A DNA stretch of 64,000 nucleotides, taken from assembly GCF_006861795.1 (NCBI RefSeq), contig NZ_VDGH01000001.1, positions 518,182 to 582,181 of the forward strand, in the 5' to 3' direction. Made by a program: the position numbers and the translations under genes. The notes under the pieces are model-generated. The model was not told the DNA's origin. It worked only from the letters and a program-made list of their open reading frames with translations, and did not search any database. Positions 31,348 to 40,885 of the stretch are shown in pieces. The DNA is from Psychrobacillus lasiicapitis (GTDB taxonomy: Bacteria > Bacillota > Bacilli > Bacillales_A > Planococcaceae). Every line of letters begins with the position of its first letter. Within the stretch, counting starts at the first letter, position 1.

Positions 31348-31527
31348 TTACAAAAAAACGAGCATTGCAAAAATCATTGAAAGTGTTAATCCAGCGCTCC
31401 ATAAACATCCTAGGACTTTTTGGTTATGTATATTTTTACCTTGTTTTAGTTTTTCTAAAAGCTGTACCAAATTCAAAAACCATAGCACTGAAAAAAATGG
31501 CACCGCTAATAAATATATAAATTCCAT
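31348..31527 (-). CDS. Small two-helix membrane protein, 59 residues
   Basis: Starts at ATG 31527 with GGAGGTAGGG upstream and ends at TAA 31348-31350. The first helix is about residues 3-23 (MEFIYLLAVPFFSVLWFLNL); a charged loop, LEKLKQGKNIHNQKV, follows, and a second helix runs to the C-terminus. No family recognised. The clean ribosome binding site and two-helix design make it a credible small gene. Confidence 0.65.
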   Translation of the reverse strand: MEFIYLLAVPFFSVLWFLNLVQLLEKLKQGKNIHNQKVLGCLWSAGLTLSMIFAMLVFL

Positions 31528-31647
31528 ACGATTCCCTACCTCCTATTTTTGGTCCTTATCCCGTATTATTTTTAAAAAATGGCCTAGAAAAGAAAATCGC
31601 TATAGACCTTCTTTTCCAAGCCTCGCTAAAGATCAGCTAGCCCTCTT

Positions 31648-33972
31648 CTAGCTTCTAACCAAATACTCCGAATCAATATCGAGCAGTAACGGACTTGGTT
31701 CTCCTACACTATAGAGCTGCAAATAATGCATTGCTCGAGTGCAGGCTGTGTAAAACAATCTGCGTAATCGCTCATTGCCGTACACTTCAGCTGAAGCGTC
31801 ATAGATGATAACGGCATCGAATTCAATACCTTTGGCTAAATAGGCAGGTATCACCACAACCCCTTGTTCATATTCCATGGAGTTACTTTTCACAAGCTTT
31901 ATTTCATCGATATTACCTAAAGCCTTGTATGCAGCGGCACTTTCCTCAGCGGATTTACATATAATTGCAATCGTCTGATACGCTTGCTTTTGCAAATTGG
32001 ATACCTTGTAAACGATCTGACGATGTAGCTCTTCCTTATTAGTCAATTGAGTCAATACAGGTACTTCGCCATCTCGGTCGAAAGCGACAATCTGTTTCCC
32101 GTTAGGCACAAGTCGTCGTGTTAATTCAACGATTGGTCGTGTGGATCTGTAACTACGTGTCAGATTAATCGTATTCGTTTCATTCGGTCCATATAAGTTC
32201 GTAAGTGTATCAAAATCTACCGTTTCGCTTGCATGGGCGAATATCCCTTGGTTAAAGTCGCCAAGCACTGTCATTTTTGCGGAAGGAAACAATCGTTTCA
32301 AAAACTCAAATTGAAACGGAGAATAATCTTGCGCTTCGTCTATAAGTACATGTTTAATGGAAGTATTCGTTTGAAAACCTTGTATCAACTCTTTCAAAAG
32401 CAGAAACGGAGTAGCATCCTCGTAGAACAGCTTCCCTTCATCTAACATTTTCAAAGTCAGCTGGCAAATACCCTCCCATTCTTCCGGTATTTCCCCCTTC
32501 ATCCACGTCAAGTTGGTGAACAGCTGTTTATATATCCCCTTGATGTCTATGAAGTGGAGCATCTGAATCCCTTTTCGTATCGACTTAAATTTCTGACGAA
32601 CGATCAATTGAGCTAGGGCTTCCGGTTCCATCTCGTAATCGTCAGCGGATTCTCCTCTAAAACCACGTTTCTTCCGTAAGTAGTTATAAGCCTTTTGGTA
32701 GTCATCTTCACTGAGCAGCTCAATTTCTTCCTGCACCCAAGCCTTATTTCGCTCGCGTCTCATCGCTTCTTCGACTTGTCTATTTAGCCATTCCGTTAAC
32801 TTTTCCACTCTGTTATGAAAACGAAGGGAGGTGTCCTTTCTATAAAAACGTTCATTGATTTTCTTGGCAGTAACAATCGATTCTCCTCTAAATGTAATTC
32901 CTTTGAATAGCAATCCAGCTGCCTCCAGTGATTCTCGGTATGTTTTGATTGCCTCAAAAAAACGAACCGATGCTTTGAAACGGATGCTTGCTGTTCTAAC
33001 TTGGTATAAAGGCTGATCAGTTGCAGTCAACACGTATTCCAATTGTTTATAAGGACCTTCTACTTTAAATTCATCGCTTAATCGGTGATTTAAGTATTCT
33101 TGGAATGTGACCTGCTGCATATTTTCTTCTCCAAGTTCCGGCAATACATTGGAGACATAGCTGTTAAACATCGAATTAGGGGAAAATAAAATGATTTGAT
33201 CTGCTTTCAATTTATCTCGATATTTATAAAGTAAATAAGCAATCCGCTGAAGAGCAGCTGATGTCTTGCCACTTCCTGCCGAGCCTTGAACGATAAGCAA
33301 TCGCCCATGATCATGTCGGATGATCCGGTTTTGCTCCTGTTGAATAGTTGAGACAATACTATGCATATGTTTATCCGTACTTTTACCAAGCACCTGCTGT
33401 AAAATCTCGTCACCAATTGTAAGACTTGTATCGAACATAGATTCCACAACTCCACCGCGGATAATATATTGCCATTTTTGCTCCAACATACCGCCGATGA
33501 TTCCTTCTGGCGTAGTATATTCAGCAGGTCCTGGTGAATAATTGTAATAGATACTTGAGATTGGCGCCCGCCAGTCATAGATCAGAAAGTCCTCTCCGCT
33601 TGAATCCATAAGGGTAGAAGTGCCTATATAAATTCTTTCCGTTTCGGAAGTTCCTTCTTCTGCAAAATCGATCCGTCCAAAATATGGTATGTGCTGCATG
33701 CGCTTAAGTGCGGACAGTTTATTGGACACTTGCCTATGCGTGCTTTGGCTGATAGACAGATTCTGTGCCTGCTGCCTTAAGCTAATAACGGTCTCCAAAT
33801 AATCATCGAACGTATCCACATTAACCTTAACGTCATCCCAAAAATGCTTGCGAAAACTAACCACCTCTTCACGGTGCATGTCAGTTTCTTCCTGCAGCTT
33901 CTCAATTTGCTCGGTAATTACCTCCATAACGTTGTTTAATCGATCTTGTTCTTGGACAAGTTTCGTATTCAT
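31648..33972 (-). CDS. helD: HelD-type UvrD-like helicase (RNA polymerase recycling factor)
   Basis: 774 residues, the same length as Bacillus HelD. The N-terminal coiled-coil (residues 1-90), which in HelD reaches into the RNA polymerase channel, is followed by YFGRIDF and LIYDWRAPISS. Walker A GSAGSGKTSAALQRI lies at 230-244, and the Walker B region LIDEAQDYSPFQF near 545. The last motif, YTACTRAMHYL, is in the C-terminal 40 residues. It removes stalled RNA polymerase from nucleic acids. Single-gene unit with its ATG at 33972 after AAAGGAGCGC. Confidence 0.93.
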   Translation of the reverse strand: MNTKLVQEQDRLNNVMEVITEQIEKLQEETDMHREEVVSFRKHFWDDVKVNVDTFDDYLETVISLRQQAQNLSISQSTHRQVSNKLSALKRMQHIPYFGRIDFAEEGTSETERIYIGTSTLMDSSGEDFLIYDWRAPISSIYYNYSPGPAEYTTPEGIIGGMLEQKWQYIIRGGVVESMFDTSLTIGDEILQQVLGKSTDKHMHSIVSTIQQEQNRIIRHDHGRLLIVQGSAGSGKTSAALQRIAYLLYKYRDKLKADQIILFSPNSMFNSYVSNVLPELGEENMQQVTFQEYLNHRLSDEFKVEGPYKQLEYVLTATDQPLYQVRTASIRFKASVRFFEAIKTYRESLEAAGLLFKGITFRGESIVTAKKINERFYRKDTSLRFHNRVEKLTEWLNRQVEEAMRRERNKAWVQEEIELLSEDDYQKAYNYLRKKRGFRGESADDYEMEPEALAQLIVRQKFKSIRKGIQMLHFIDIKGIYKQLFTNLTWMKGEIPEEWEGICQLTLKMLDEGKLFYEDATPFLLLKELIQGFQTNTSIKHVLIDEAQDYSPFQFEFLKRLFPSAKMTVLGDFNQGIFAHASETVDFDTLTNLYGPNETNTINLTRSYRSTRPIVELTRRLVPNGKQIVAFDRDGEVPVLTQLTNKEELHRQIVYKVSNLQKQAYQTIAIICKSAEESAAAYKALGNIDEIKLVKSNSMEYEQGVVVIPAYLAKGIEFDAVIIYDASAEVYGNERLRRLFYTACTRAMHYLQLYSVGEPSPLLLDIDSEYLVRS

Positions 33973-34007
33973 ATCAAGCGCTCCTTTATTAAAATAAAAA
34001 ATGGGGG

Positions 34008-34036
34008 TTGACGAGAAAAAATTCTTGCGGTATACT
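34008..34036 (+). promoter_or_regulatory. Orphan sigma-A-like promoter pointing right, away from helD
   Basis: TTGACG (34008-34013), 17-base spacer, TATACT (34031-34036). The match is very good but no protein gene with a ribosome binding site follows on the plus strand. A possible hairpin, AGGTGG (34136-34141) pairing with CCACCT (34168-34173), lies about 100 bases downstream. It may drive a short RNA antisense to the end of the next minus-strand gene. Confidence 0.6.
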
Positions 34037-34210
34037 TATAGTAGGGAAAATATAAAGTAACGTACAAAAAATGTGTTTCTATATAACTTTATCATGTTTT
34101 ATTCATCTTATCAATCTATTTTATACAAATATATCAGGTGGCAGATTCTTTCGTAAGGAGGATTTTCCACCTTTCTATTTATTAGTTTTTCACTTTTTTG
34201 GCTCCACCTG

Positions 34211-34435
34211 CTATGTTTGGGTAACTATTAAAATAATAAAAATAAATGTCATAATAATAATACTGGCTAATGAAGCAAATTTTACATACTGAATAGCACC
34301 TGACGAAATTTCTGGCTCTTCTTTATACATCCACCGTTTTCCCCATAGCATACTTTCTTTCGGACAAAAATAACTCCAGATCAACACCCCATAAATGGGA
34401 ATCATTAAAATAAATCCTATAATTATATCCGCCAT
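34211..34435 (-). CDS. Small membrane protein, DUF6199-like
   Basis: 74 residues from the ATG at 34435 (GAGGAG eight bases upstream). Helix 1 covers about residues 3-22 and helix 2 about 50-72. The connecting loop PKESMLWGKRWMYKEEPEIS is the conserved core of this small membrane family, as far as it can be recognised from memory. Function unknown. The orphan plus-strand promoter fires toward its 3' end. Confidence 0.7.
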   Translation of the reverse strand: MADIIIGFILMIPIYGVLIWSYFCPKESMLWGKRWMYKEEPEISSGAIQYVKFASLASIIIMTFIFIILIVTQT

Positions 34436-34533
34436 TATCACCATCTCCTCGAAAATCATTAATTAGTTTACGTTTGAATTTTCGAATAGTTTCAGTATAT
34501 AGCCTCACTATCTGTCTTAAATGGTGGAATGAC

Positions 34534-34572
34534 AAAAAGGGAACACCCATTAAACCGGGGAGTTCCCTTTTT
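34534..34572 (-). terminator. Terminator behind cwlJ
   Basis: AAAAAGGGAAC/GTTCCCTTTTT stem with an inner CCC/GGG pairing and a T-run on both strands, about 65 bases after the cwlJ stop. Confidence 0.8.
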
Positions 34573-34637
34573 AGTTCCTTCGTAATAATAAAAGTTCCAC
34601 CGCAAAAATTCTGAAATCATCACATTTGTTAAGCTCC

Positions 34638-35078
34638 CTACCCCCTATAAACACTATCACATGTTCCCGGTGCTGGTTCATAAAAACAATGCTGCTTAAA
34701 TTGACCAGTTAAAGGCTGATCGTACCAGGTTGGAGGGCAAGGACCATAGGGATTAAAATACCAAAGCGCGTATTTTGCCGGATGATCTCTCCAGTAATCT
34801 AAAACCTGTTTGGCTAATTTTTTCTCGACGCCTCTTGCTCTTTCATAAAACAAATTACCTTTCTGTACAGCTTCAAAAGAATAATTTCCACCCTGCACTT
34901 GATAAATAACATCTTCAATGGATCTTAAATCTCTAAAGTCTATACACTCGGCTAAAACGCGATTAACAATTACATTCCCAACATATAACATGCCTTGTTG
35001 CCCTTCGCCTTCGGCTTCCGCTCTCATCATCCTTGCTATTAAATCCACGTCTGAACTTTTGTATTTTACTCTTGGCAT
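34638..35078 (-). CDS. cwlJ: Cell-wall hydrolase CwlJ (spore-cortex-lytic, SleB domain)
   Basis: 146 residues, the same size as Bacillus CwlJ, and one SleB/hydrolase-2 domain with no signal peptide. Motifs: SSDVDLIARMMRAEAEGEG (with the catalytic-type Glu), GMLYVGNVIVNRV, ALWYFNPYGPCPPTWYDQP and FKQHCFY. It degrades cortex peptidoglycan during germination, from the coat. A minus-strand CATACTAT box at 35096-35103 resembles a sigma-E -10 element, in line with mother-cell expression of cwlJ in Bacillus, but no convincing -35 was found. The usual partner gerQ is not beside it. Confidence 0.88.
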   Translation of the reverse strand: MPRVKYKSSDVDLIARMMRAEAEGEGQQGMLYVGNVIVNRVLAECIDFRDLRSIEDVIYQVQGGNYSFEAVQKGNLFYERARGVEKKLAKQVLDYWRDHPAKYALWYFNPYGPCPPTWYDQPLTGQFKQHCFYEPAPGTCDSVYRG

Positions 35079-35292
35079 TTATTCACCTCAATAATATAGT
35101 ATGATAAAAAGCATCTATTGTTGTCATTGTAAAAAAATATGAAAGCCTTCTTTTTATTATTGTATTTAGCCTTAAAATTTCGCCAAGGAATCGCTACTCC
35201 ATATTAACCAATTGAACCAATAGCCTGTGTTCATACAAAAGCTCTAGACAATGGAGGCACTGACGAAGCAGTTTTGTTTTTACGCTGGATTA

Positions 35293-35922
35293 TTACTTCA
35301 TATATTTAGCAACTAACAGATAACATCTTCCTCTTGTAAGACCCGCTTGCGTGGCCACATATTCCAATCCTTCCATGGAACCACCCTCATACTTTAATGA
35401 TGCTTCTTTAGCTGCTTCATCTCTATGTTTTACCCAGTCCCGTTGTTCTTCTCTTAATTGGTCCATCTGTTCGGCACTGAGCTGTTCTTTCAACACTCCG
35501 TAAATTTTGTTCAATTCCACATCCCATTTTTTATATCTCTCCGCCTCTTGTTCTTCCAACTCTATCGTTGTTGTTCCGGCTTCTGAATGTCTATCCGCTT
35601 CTTCCATCTCATTAAGCCTCTTAAGATACTCATCTTTATTACTTATTTTCATTTCGTCATCACTATTACTGGATTTAAAAGGCTGTCCATTAGCTGACTT
35701 TGAAGATGTATCTTCTTGATCATTTAGTTCAGTGTTGTCTGCTCCCTCAGCAGAGCTTTCTGTTTTATCCGTTAAATCCTTATTTGTTGTCTCATCTTCT
35801 CTACCCTGAGTTGTGCTCTCGGTCGATTCGTCACTTAAATCATCAGAAGCGTTACCACAACCTGCTAATATTGCTGCAACTAAAGTAAACATTACTATTA
35901 TTATTTTTCGATTATTCCTCAA
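35293..35922 (-). CDS. Lipoprotein with C-terminal DUF1311/LprI-like domain
   Basis: 209 residues; TTG start with AAAGGAG eight bases upstream. The signal peptide ends in the lipobox ILAGC (Cys about residue 22). A Ser/Thr/Glu/Asp-rich spacer of about 75 residues follows. The C-terminal part, with YKKWDVELNKIYGVLKEQL, REEQRDWVKHRDE and GRCYLL, fits the DUF1311 (lysozyme-inhibitor LprI-like) domain. It is probably surface-anchored with a flexible stalk. Confidence 0.85.
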   Translation of the reverse strand: MRNNRKIIIVMFTLVAAILAGCGNASDDLSDESTESTTQGREDETTNKDLTDKTESSAEGADNTELNDQEDTSSKSANGQPFKSSNSDDEMKISNKDEYLKRLNEMEEADRHSEAGTTTIELEEQEAERYKKWDVELNKIYGVLKEQLSAEQMDQLREEQRDWVKHRDEAAKEASLKYEGGSMEGLEYVATQAGLTRGRCYLLVAKYMK

Positions 35923-36215
35923 TTTAAATACTCCTTTTTTAGTTTCTATATTACCTGCTCCTTAACTTTAAAACGTTCGAGAGGAATGGAGGTTCCACTA
36001 TTAAGGAAAACTTTCCAGTTTATAATAACTCCAATTCTTTAAATTTATTAATCCACATATACCTGCTACTCAGTTAAACAAAACTTATAATTGCAGCCCA
36101 ATCTTCTTCAGAAAAATTGGTAGAACCAAACAATATAAACGTAATTCTGCAAAAGGCTGAAAGGCATTAACTCCCTATGAATTAAAGACCCCCTCAGTTG
36201 AATAAGAAAACTTCG

Positions 36216-36587
36216 TTAATAACATTGTTCTTGATTTGGATCAAACGTTCTCGTCATTCTTTCGGATAACAGATTACCGTTCGAAGTGTATCCACCGATA
36301 GGAAATTCTGTAATGTTTATTTCATTTATTGGCTTTCCATCTTTGTCTACATAGTAAGCTTTTTCTTTGTGCCACCCTAAATCTGTAATAAATGTATATG
36401 GTGATGAAGTTAGAATATCTCCGTGTTCAGACACTACAAACAACAATGTATCATTTACAATTTCCAATTCTTTCTCATTAGGCTGATTGAAATTTACATT
36501 AATACATCCTTTGAAACCTTCAAGTAAATGATAAACGATGGTAGTTTCAGTATTTGGTTTACTTATCCACCATACGATGCCTACCAT
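36216..36587 (-). CDS. DUF6843-like membrane-anchored protein, 5' end uncertain
   Basis: At least 123 residues. A hydrophobic N-terminal stretch precedes TTIVYHLLEGFKGCINVNF, and the C-terminal YTFITDLGWHKEKAYYVD and FPIGGYTSNG fit DUF6843-type proteins. The hydrophobic segment continues upstream in frame for about 15 more codons (reading KKSWILISLVLM) to a TAG, but there is no ATG, GTG or TTG with a ribosome binding site there. Either translation starts at the TTG/ATG near 36587-36590 inside the membrane segment, or the start has been lost. Confidence 0.6.
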   Translation of the reverse strand: MVGIVWWISKPNTETTIVYHLLEGFKGCINVNFNQPNEKELEIVNDTLLFVVSEHGDILTSSPYTFITDLGWHKEKAYYVDKDGKPINEINITEFPIGGYTSNGNLLSERMTRTFDPNQEQCY

Positions 36588-37006
36588 CAAAACTAAACTA
36601 ATTAATATCCAACTTTTCTTACCCTTATCTTCACTCCAATCATTGATAAACTACACTTTACTTAACCTCTTTCTGTAATGTTTTCTTTTTGATATGAACT
36701 ATATCGATATTTTAAAGGTAATATTTCACAATAAATCACCAATATCAGATTGATGCTTTTATAAAAATAGCCCTTGAAAAACGTGCACACTTAACTAAAA
36801 TTCCGAATTAGTAGAATAGGCTACAAGTGCCTTTTAAGCGTGTCTTTTCATTAATAAAGACAATATATTCATTTAGGTATGAAAATTAATTATAAAACTT
36901 CTCTGTAATTTCTCTTCATAATCAATTTTTTCTGAATTTATATATATTGCTTTTAAAAGTAAATTATATTACTCTTTAAAGTAATCACTATTTTAGGAGG
37001 AGAAAA
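36588..37006. other. AT-rich intergenic region before the M3 peptidase gene
   Basis: About 420 bases without a credible gene. Apart from the lost upstream codons of the preceding gene, it holds a near-palindrome ATTACTCTTTAAAGTAAT (36967-36984) just before the AGGAGGAG site of the peptidase gene. No sigma-A promoter of good quality was found. Confidence 0.5.
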
Positions 37007-38698
37007 ATGAATAATATTAAGCAAAAGGACTCCATTATAAATATTGACCATTATGAAAAAGACTTTGAAATAATGTTGAATGCCTTTAAAAATGCAAAAT
37101 CTTTTGAAGAGCAAAATATCCAGTTTGAAATACTGAACTATCACCGCAATGCTTATCAGGCTTCAGAAAACGAAGCAAGGATTAATTTCTTTAGGGATAT
37201 GTCAAATACTGAATACAATAACCAACATGCCTTTTTCCAAGACTCTGAGCCACGCTGGCTAAAGATGACAGCGAAATACTACAGAGAGATTCTGAAAGCA
37301 AAATTTAGGAAACAACTTGAGAGAAAGTGGGGCAATCAACTATTTAAAATAGCTAAGATTAAGCTGAAAACTTATTCTGATGAAGTACAAGAAGATATCA
37401 GAATGGAAAATCGCCTTGTATCCGAGTACCAGGAGCTTTTGGGAAAAGCGATTATTCCTTTCGACGAAAAAAAGCTAAGATTAAGCACCTTGGCTTCATA
37501 TCTAGAATCACCTGACCGGAAGATACGAAAAGAAGCCTTTGAAGCAAAATCGATTTATTTCAAACGACATGCCTCCGATTTTGACCGAATCCTTGATGAA
37601 CTGGTTAAGACACGCAATCGAATCGCAAAAAAGTTAGGTTATTCGTCCTTTGTGAAACTAGGATATGACCGAATGCACAGAACAGGACATACACCCGAAG
37701 ACATTGTAAATTATCACAAGCAAGTAAAAGAACATGGGGTGCAGTTCATTTCTGCTCTTAGGAAGAAACAGTTGAAACGTATTAACATTTCCAATCTGAA
37801 ATATTATGATGAGAGCTATTTCTTCAAGAACGGTTCCCCCTCGCCTATCGGGAAACATGAGGAGTTCTTAGAGATTTATCGGTTTATATTTCATGAACTG
37901 TCATCTGAAACTGGTAGATTTTTTGATGAACTGATAGAAAAAGAGAACATTGACGTGGAATCACGTACAAATAAAATGGGTGGAGCTTTCGCGTCGTATA
38001 GTGGTCCGGAAGTTGCCCCATTTATCTTTGCGAATTTCAACGGCACATCTAATGATGTCAGGGTTTTTGCCCATGAAGCGGGGCATGCCTTTCAGTTTTA
38101 TATGAGCCGCCACTCCAAAATCCTTGAGTACATTATACCGTATGATTCATGTGAGATATTTTCTTTCACAATGGAACGGTTTGTCTGGCCTTGGATGGAA
38201 CTGTTTTTTGGTGAAGATACGCAGAAATATCATTTTTCCAACTTGACCGAGGCATTTATTTATATGCCAGTTGTATCAGTTGTTGATGAATTCGAGCATT
38301 TCCTTTATGAATTCCCGACAGCCACCATGCAAGCCCGGAAGCAAAAGTGGAGAGAGTTGGAGCACGAGTACTTGCCTGAACGAGACTATGATGGCAATGA
38401 ATTTTTAGACAAAGGCACTGGATTTTATGAAATAGGACATCTTTTCACTTCGCCTTTTTATTATATAGACTATGATTTAGCACATTTTGCTGCTGTCCAG
38501 CTATGGATCAAACAGAAAGATGACCCTAAATATGCTTGGGAAAGCTTCTTGAAAATGTGTAACCAAGGGGGACGACTCTCATATCCTGAACTTTTGAAGA
38601 TCGCAAATCTTGAATCTCCTTTTGAAGATGGAAGCATGGAGAGACTTCTTGAAAAGGTCAAGAATTGGATCGATCAGGTGGATGACGATTCATTTTAA
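37007..38698 (+). CDS. M3-family oligoendopeptidase
   Basis: Zinc metallopeptidase that cuts short peptides in the cytosol. 563 residues, the size of PepF/M3 oligoendopeptidases in Bacillales. The zinc motif HEAGH lies at 356-360 and the third ligand Glu is probably in YDSCEIFSFTMERF about 25 residues later. The substrate-binding YEIGHLF and YYIDYDLA segments are present. AGGAGGAG precedes the ATG. Single-gene unit on the plus strand. Confidence 0.93.
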   Translation: MNNIKQKDSIINIDHYEKDFEIMLNAFKNAKSFEEQNIQFEILNYHRNAYQASENEARINFFRDMSNTEYNNQHAFFQDSEPRWLKMTAKYYREILKAKFRKQLERKWGNQLFKIAKIKLKTYSDEVQEDIRMENRLVSEYQELLGKAIIPFDEKKLRLSTLASYLESPDRKIRKEAFEAKSIYFKRHASDFDRILDELVKTRNRIAKKLGYSSFVKLGYDRMHRTGHTPEDIVNYHKQVKEHGVQFISALRKKQLKRINISNLKYYDESYFFKNGSPSPIGKHEEFLEIYRFIFHELSSETGRFFDELIEKENIDVESRTNKMGGAFASYSGPEVAPFIFANFNGTSNDVRVFAHEAGHAFQFYMSRHSKILEYIIPYDSCEIFSFTMERFVWPWMELFFGEDTQKYHFSNLTEAFIYMPVVSVVDEFEHFLYEFPTATMQARKQKWRELEHEYLPERDYDGNEFLDKGTGFYEIGHLFTSPFYYIDYDLAHFAAVQLWIKQKDDPKYAWESFLKMCNQGGRLSYPELLKIANLESPFEDGSMERLLEKVKNWIDQVDDDSF

Positions 38699-38800
38699 TA
38701 GTAAGACTATGGGTAGCCGAAATGGCATTTTCGGCTACTCGTTCTAGCATTTAAATGTTTTATTTATCACCATAAAAGATTCTCTAATTTCGTACTTTAT

Positions 38801-40186
38801 CTAACTGCTCTTTTTCGGTGTGAACCAAGTAACAATGAACGCTATTAGAGAGATAACAAACATATAGAAATATGTGTTACTTGCAGCACTAATATAACCT
38901 GTCGTAGATTCTAAAGAAACATACGATAATTGAATGGTATAAATCGTCATAATAACTGCTGTCCCGATTGCTCCAGCCAGCTGGCGAATAGTGTTGTTAA
39001 TCGACGAACCATGTGAGGCTAATTCTCTTGGTAATGCATTTAAAGCAGCTGTGTTTAACGGCATTGTGATAAATGCCAGACCTATACGCAATAAAATCGT
39101 ACGAACTAAAATATATACTGTAGTTGTTTCTGGTGATAAATCAATCACTGCAAGCATTGATATTGCGATCAAGCCTGTGCCTAGAATGAATAAAGGTTTT
39201 GCCCCAAACTTATCGAATAGCTTACCAGTTACTGGAGATAGCATCGCATTTATAATGGCACCGGGTAATAATAACAACCCTGCCTCAAGCGCTGTAAACC
39301 CCTTTCCATCATGCAAATAAATGGGCAGTAATATTAGGTCCGCATACATTAAAATGGTAATGGCAATATTTACTACCGTTGTCATTGTAAATACGTTAAA
39401 TTTGAAAACATTTAAATTGAGTAAAGGGTCAGTAGCCTTTATTTGTCGATGACAGAACAATATCGTTACAAGAAAACCTACAACAATGGATAAGAGGACG
39501 ATTAAATCATCCCAGCCCCTACTACCTGCACTACTAAAACCAAAAAGAAGAAATCCAAAGCCAATAGTTGAATAGATCACACTAACTATATCGAGTTTTA
39601 CTTTGGACGTTTCCGCTACATTGACCAAATATTTTCTTGCTAGAATAATAATCACTGCTACGAATGGAATCATCATAATAAATAGCCATCGCCAAGATAA
39701 ATACTCTAAAATAAATCCTGCCAATGTTGGTGCAATGGCTGGTGCAAAAATAATCGCAAATCCAATATTCCCCATAATCGCTCCGCGTTTTTCCGCTGGG
39801 TATAGATAAACAATTACAGTCATCATTAACGGGATAATAATTCCAGCACCTACTGCTTGAACCATTCTACCTGTTAATAGTACGCCGAAATTATTAGCAC
39901 AAGCTGCAATAATAGAGCCGATTAGTAAAAATAACAAGGAGCTGATAAATAACTGACGTGTGGAAAACCGTTTCATTAAATAAGCCATAATAGGTACCAA
40001 CACACCATTTACAAGCATAAAGCCTGTTGCCAACCATTGAATCCTTGCAGTATTAACATCAAAAACAACCATTAAATCACTGAATGCCACGTTCAGCAAC
40101 GTTTGATTTAACGTAGAAAAAAAGGTTCCCGTTATCATAATAATGAGCAGCAATTTTTTAGTACTACTCGATATTTCATTTTGCAT
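38801..40186 (-). CDS. MDR-family MFS drug efflux transporter (DHA2, EmrB/QacA-like)
   Basis: 461 residues with 14 predicted helices. The start, LNQTLLNVAFSDLMVVFDV, and the later RWLATGFMLV-like stretch mark the DHA2 drug:proton antiporters such as LmrB, Mdr and EmrB. GRMVQAVGAGIIIPLMMTV is motif C-like. Transcribed divergently from a TetR regulator across a 139-base gap with two matching GACA/TGTC sites. Probably an inducible multidrug pump. Confidence 0.93.
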   Translation of the reverse strand: MQNEISSSTKKLLLIIMITGTFFSTLNQTLLNVAFSDLMVVFDVNTARIQWLATGFMLVNGVLVPIMAYLMKRFSTRQLFISSLLFLLIGSIIAACANNFGVLLTGRMVQAVGAGIIIPLMMTVIVYLYPAEKRGAIMGNIGFAIIFAPAIAPTLAGFILEYLSWRWLFIMMIPFVAVIIILARKYLVNVAETSKVKLDIVSVIYSTIGFGFLLFGFSSAGSRGWDDLIVLLSIVVGFLVTILFCHRQIKATDPLLNLNVFKFNVFTMTTVVNIAITILMYADLILLPIYLHDGKGFTALEAGLLLLPGAIINAMLSPVTGKLFDKFGAKPLFILGTGLIAISMLAVIDLSPETTTVYILVRTILLRIGLAFITMPLNTAALNALPRELASHGSSINNTIRQLAGAIGTAVIMTIYTIQLSYVSLESTTGYISAASNTYFYMFVISLIAFIVTWFTPKKSS

Positions 40187-40215
40187 ATAAAAATCCTTCC
40201 CCTATAATATAGATT

Positions 40216-40290
40216 ATCGACAATGTGTCTACAAAAAATCATAGCAGAAGAATAAAAACCGCCATATACAATTAGGACATTTCTGTCGAT
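40216..40290. promoter_or_regulatory. Two candidate operators in the MFS/TetR divergent region
   Basis: Site 1 (40216-40231) reads TATCGACAATGTGTCTA and site 2 (40275-40290) reads GGACATTTCTGTCGAT. Each holds GACA-N3/4-TGTC, and site 2 is an inverted copy of site 1 (ATCGACA ... TGTC). One site lies near each gene, as expected for a regulator controlling both directions. Confidence 0.6.
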
Positions 40291-40325
40291 TAGTAATCAA
40301 TTTAATATTAAAAGGAAAGATTTAA

Positions 40326-40865
40326 ATGACTTTTAAAGAGGATCCTCGTACCATCCACACACAGGAGATGCTGAAAGAATCCCTACTAACACTATTACAA
40401 GAAGGTAACTCTCTACATCAAATTTCTATTCAAAAATTAACGAAGAGAGCAAATTTAAACCGCACTACCTTTTATCTTCATTATCAAAATATTAATGAGC
40501 TAAAGGAACATTTAACCAATGATATTTTACAAGGGCTAACGGACAAAATAGAAAAGTTAACTTTCATTTTTGATAGGAATAGAAAAGAGCACTTGATACA
40601 GCTATTGGATTATCTCCTGGAACAAAGAAATCACATACTTGCTTTAGTGCAGTTTGAACAAGTTGAAAAACATTTAATTTGGTTGATGAAGGATTTAATA
40701 GAAACCCGAAGAAGTCAATCTAATAACGTAGGAAGAAAAAGGATTGTTGACCCAGATATAAAAACTGCCTCTATTATCGGCATTATTATGTGGTGGTTAA
40801 AAGATGGCTTACACCTGGATTCAGCATACATTGCAGAGCAAATTAATCTTATGTATCGAACTTAG
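40326..40865 (+). CDS. TetR-family regulator of the divergent efflux pump
   Basis: 179 residues. The N-terminal helix-turn-helix (about residues 28-50) includes IQKLTKRANLNRTTFYLHY. The C-terminal part resembles the short ligand domain of regulators beside DHA2 pumps. AAAGGAAAG precedes the ATG. It likely represses itself and the MFS gene through the paired sites in the gap. Confidence 0.9.
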   Translation: MTFKEDPRTIHTQEMLKESLLTLLQEGNSLHQISIQKLTKRANLNRTTFYLHYQNINELKEHLTNDILQGLTDKIEKLTFIFDRNRKEHLIQLLDYLLEQRNHILALVQFEQVEKHLIWLMKDLIETRRSQSNNVGRKRIVDPDIKTASIIGIIMWWLKDGLHLDSAYIAEQINLMYRT

Positions 40866-40885
40866 TTTTATTTCTGGAAATGCAA

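Noticed and set aside
31581..31622. Hairpin after helD (GAAAAGAA/TTCTTTTC) as its terminator
   Set aside because: The stem is A/T-rich with a long loop. A T-run follows, but the structure is too weak to list as a feature.
34071..34292. 73-codon plus-strand frame after the orphan promoter
   Set aside because: No ribosome binding site before the ATG and it overlaps the 3' end of a better supported minus-strand gene. The promoter is kept, the protein is not.
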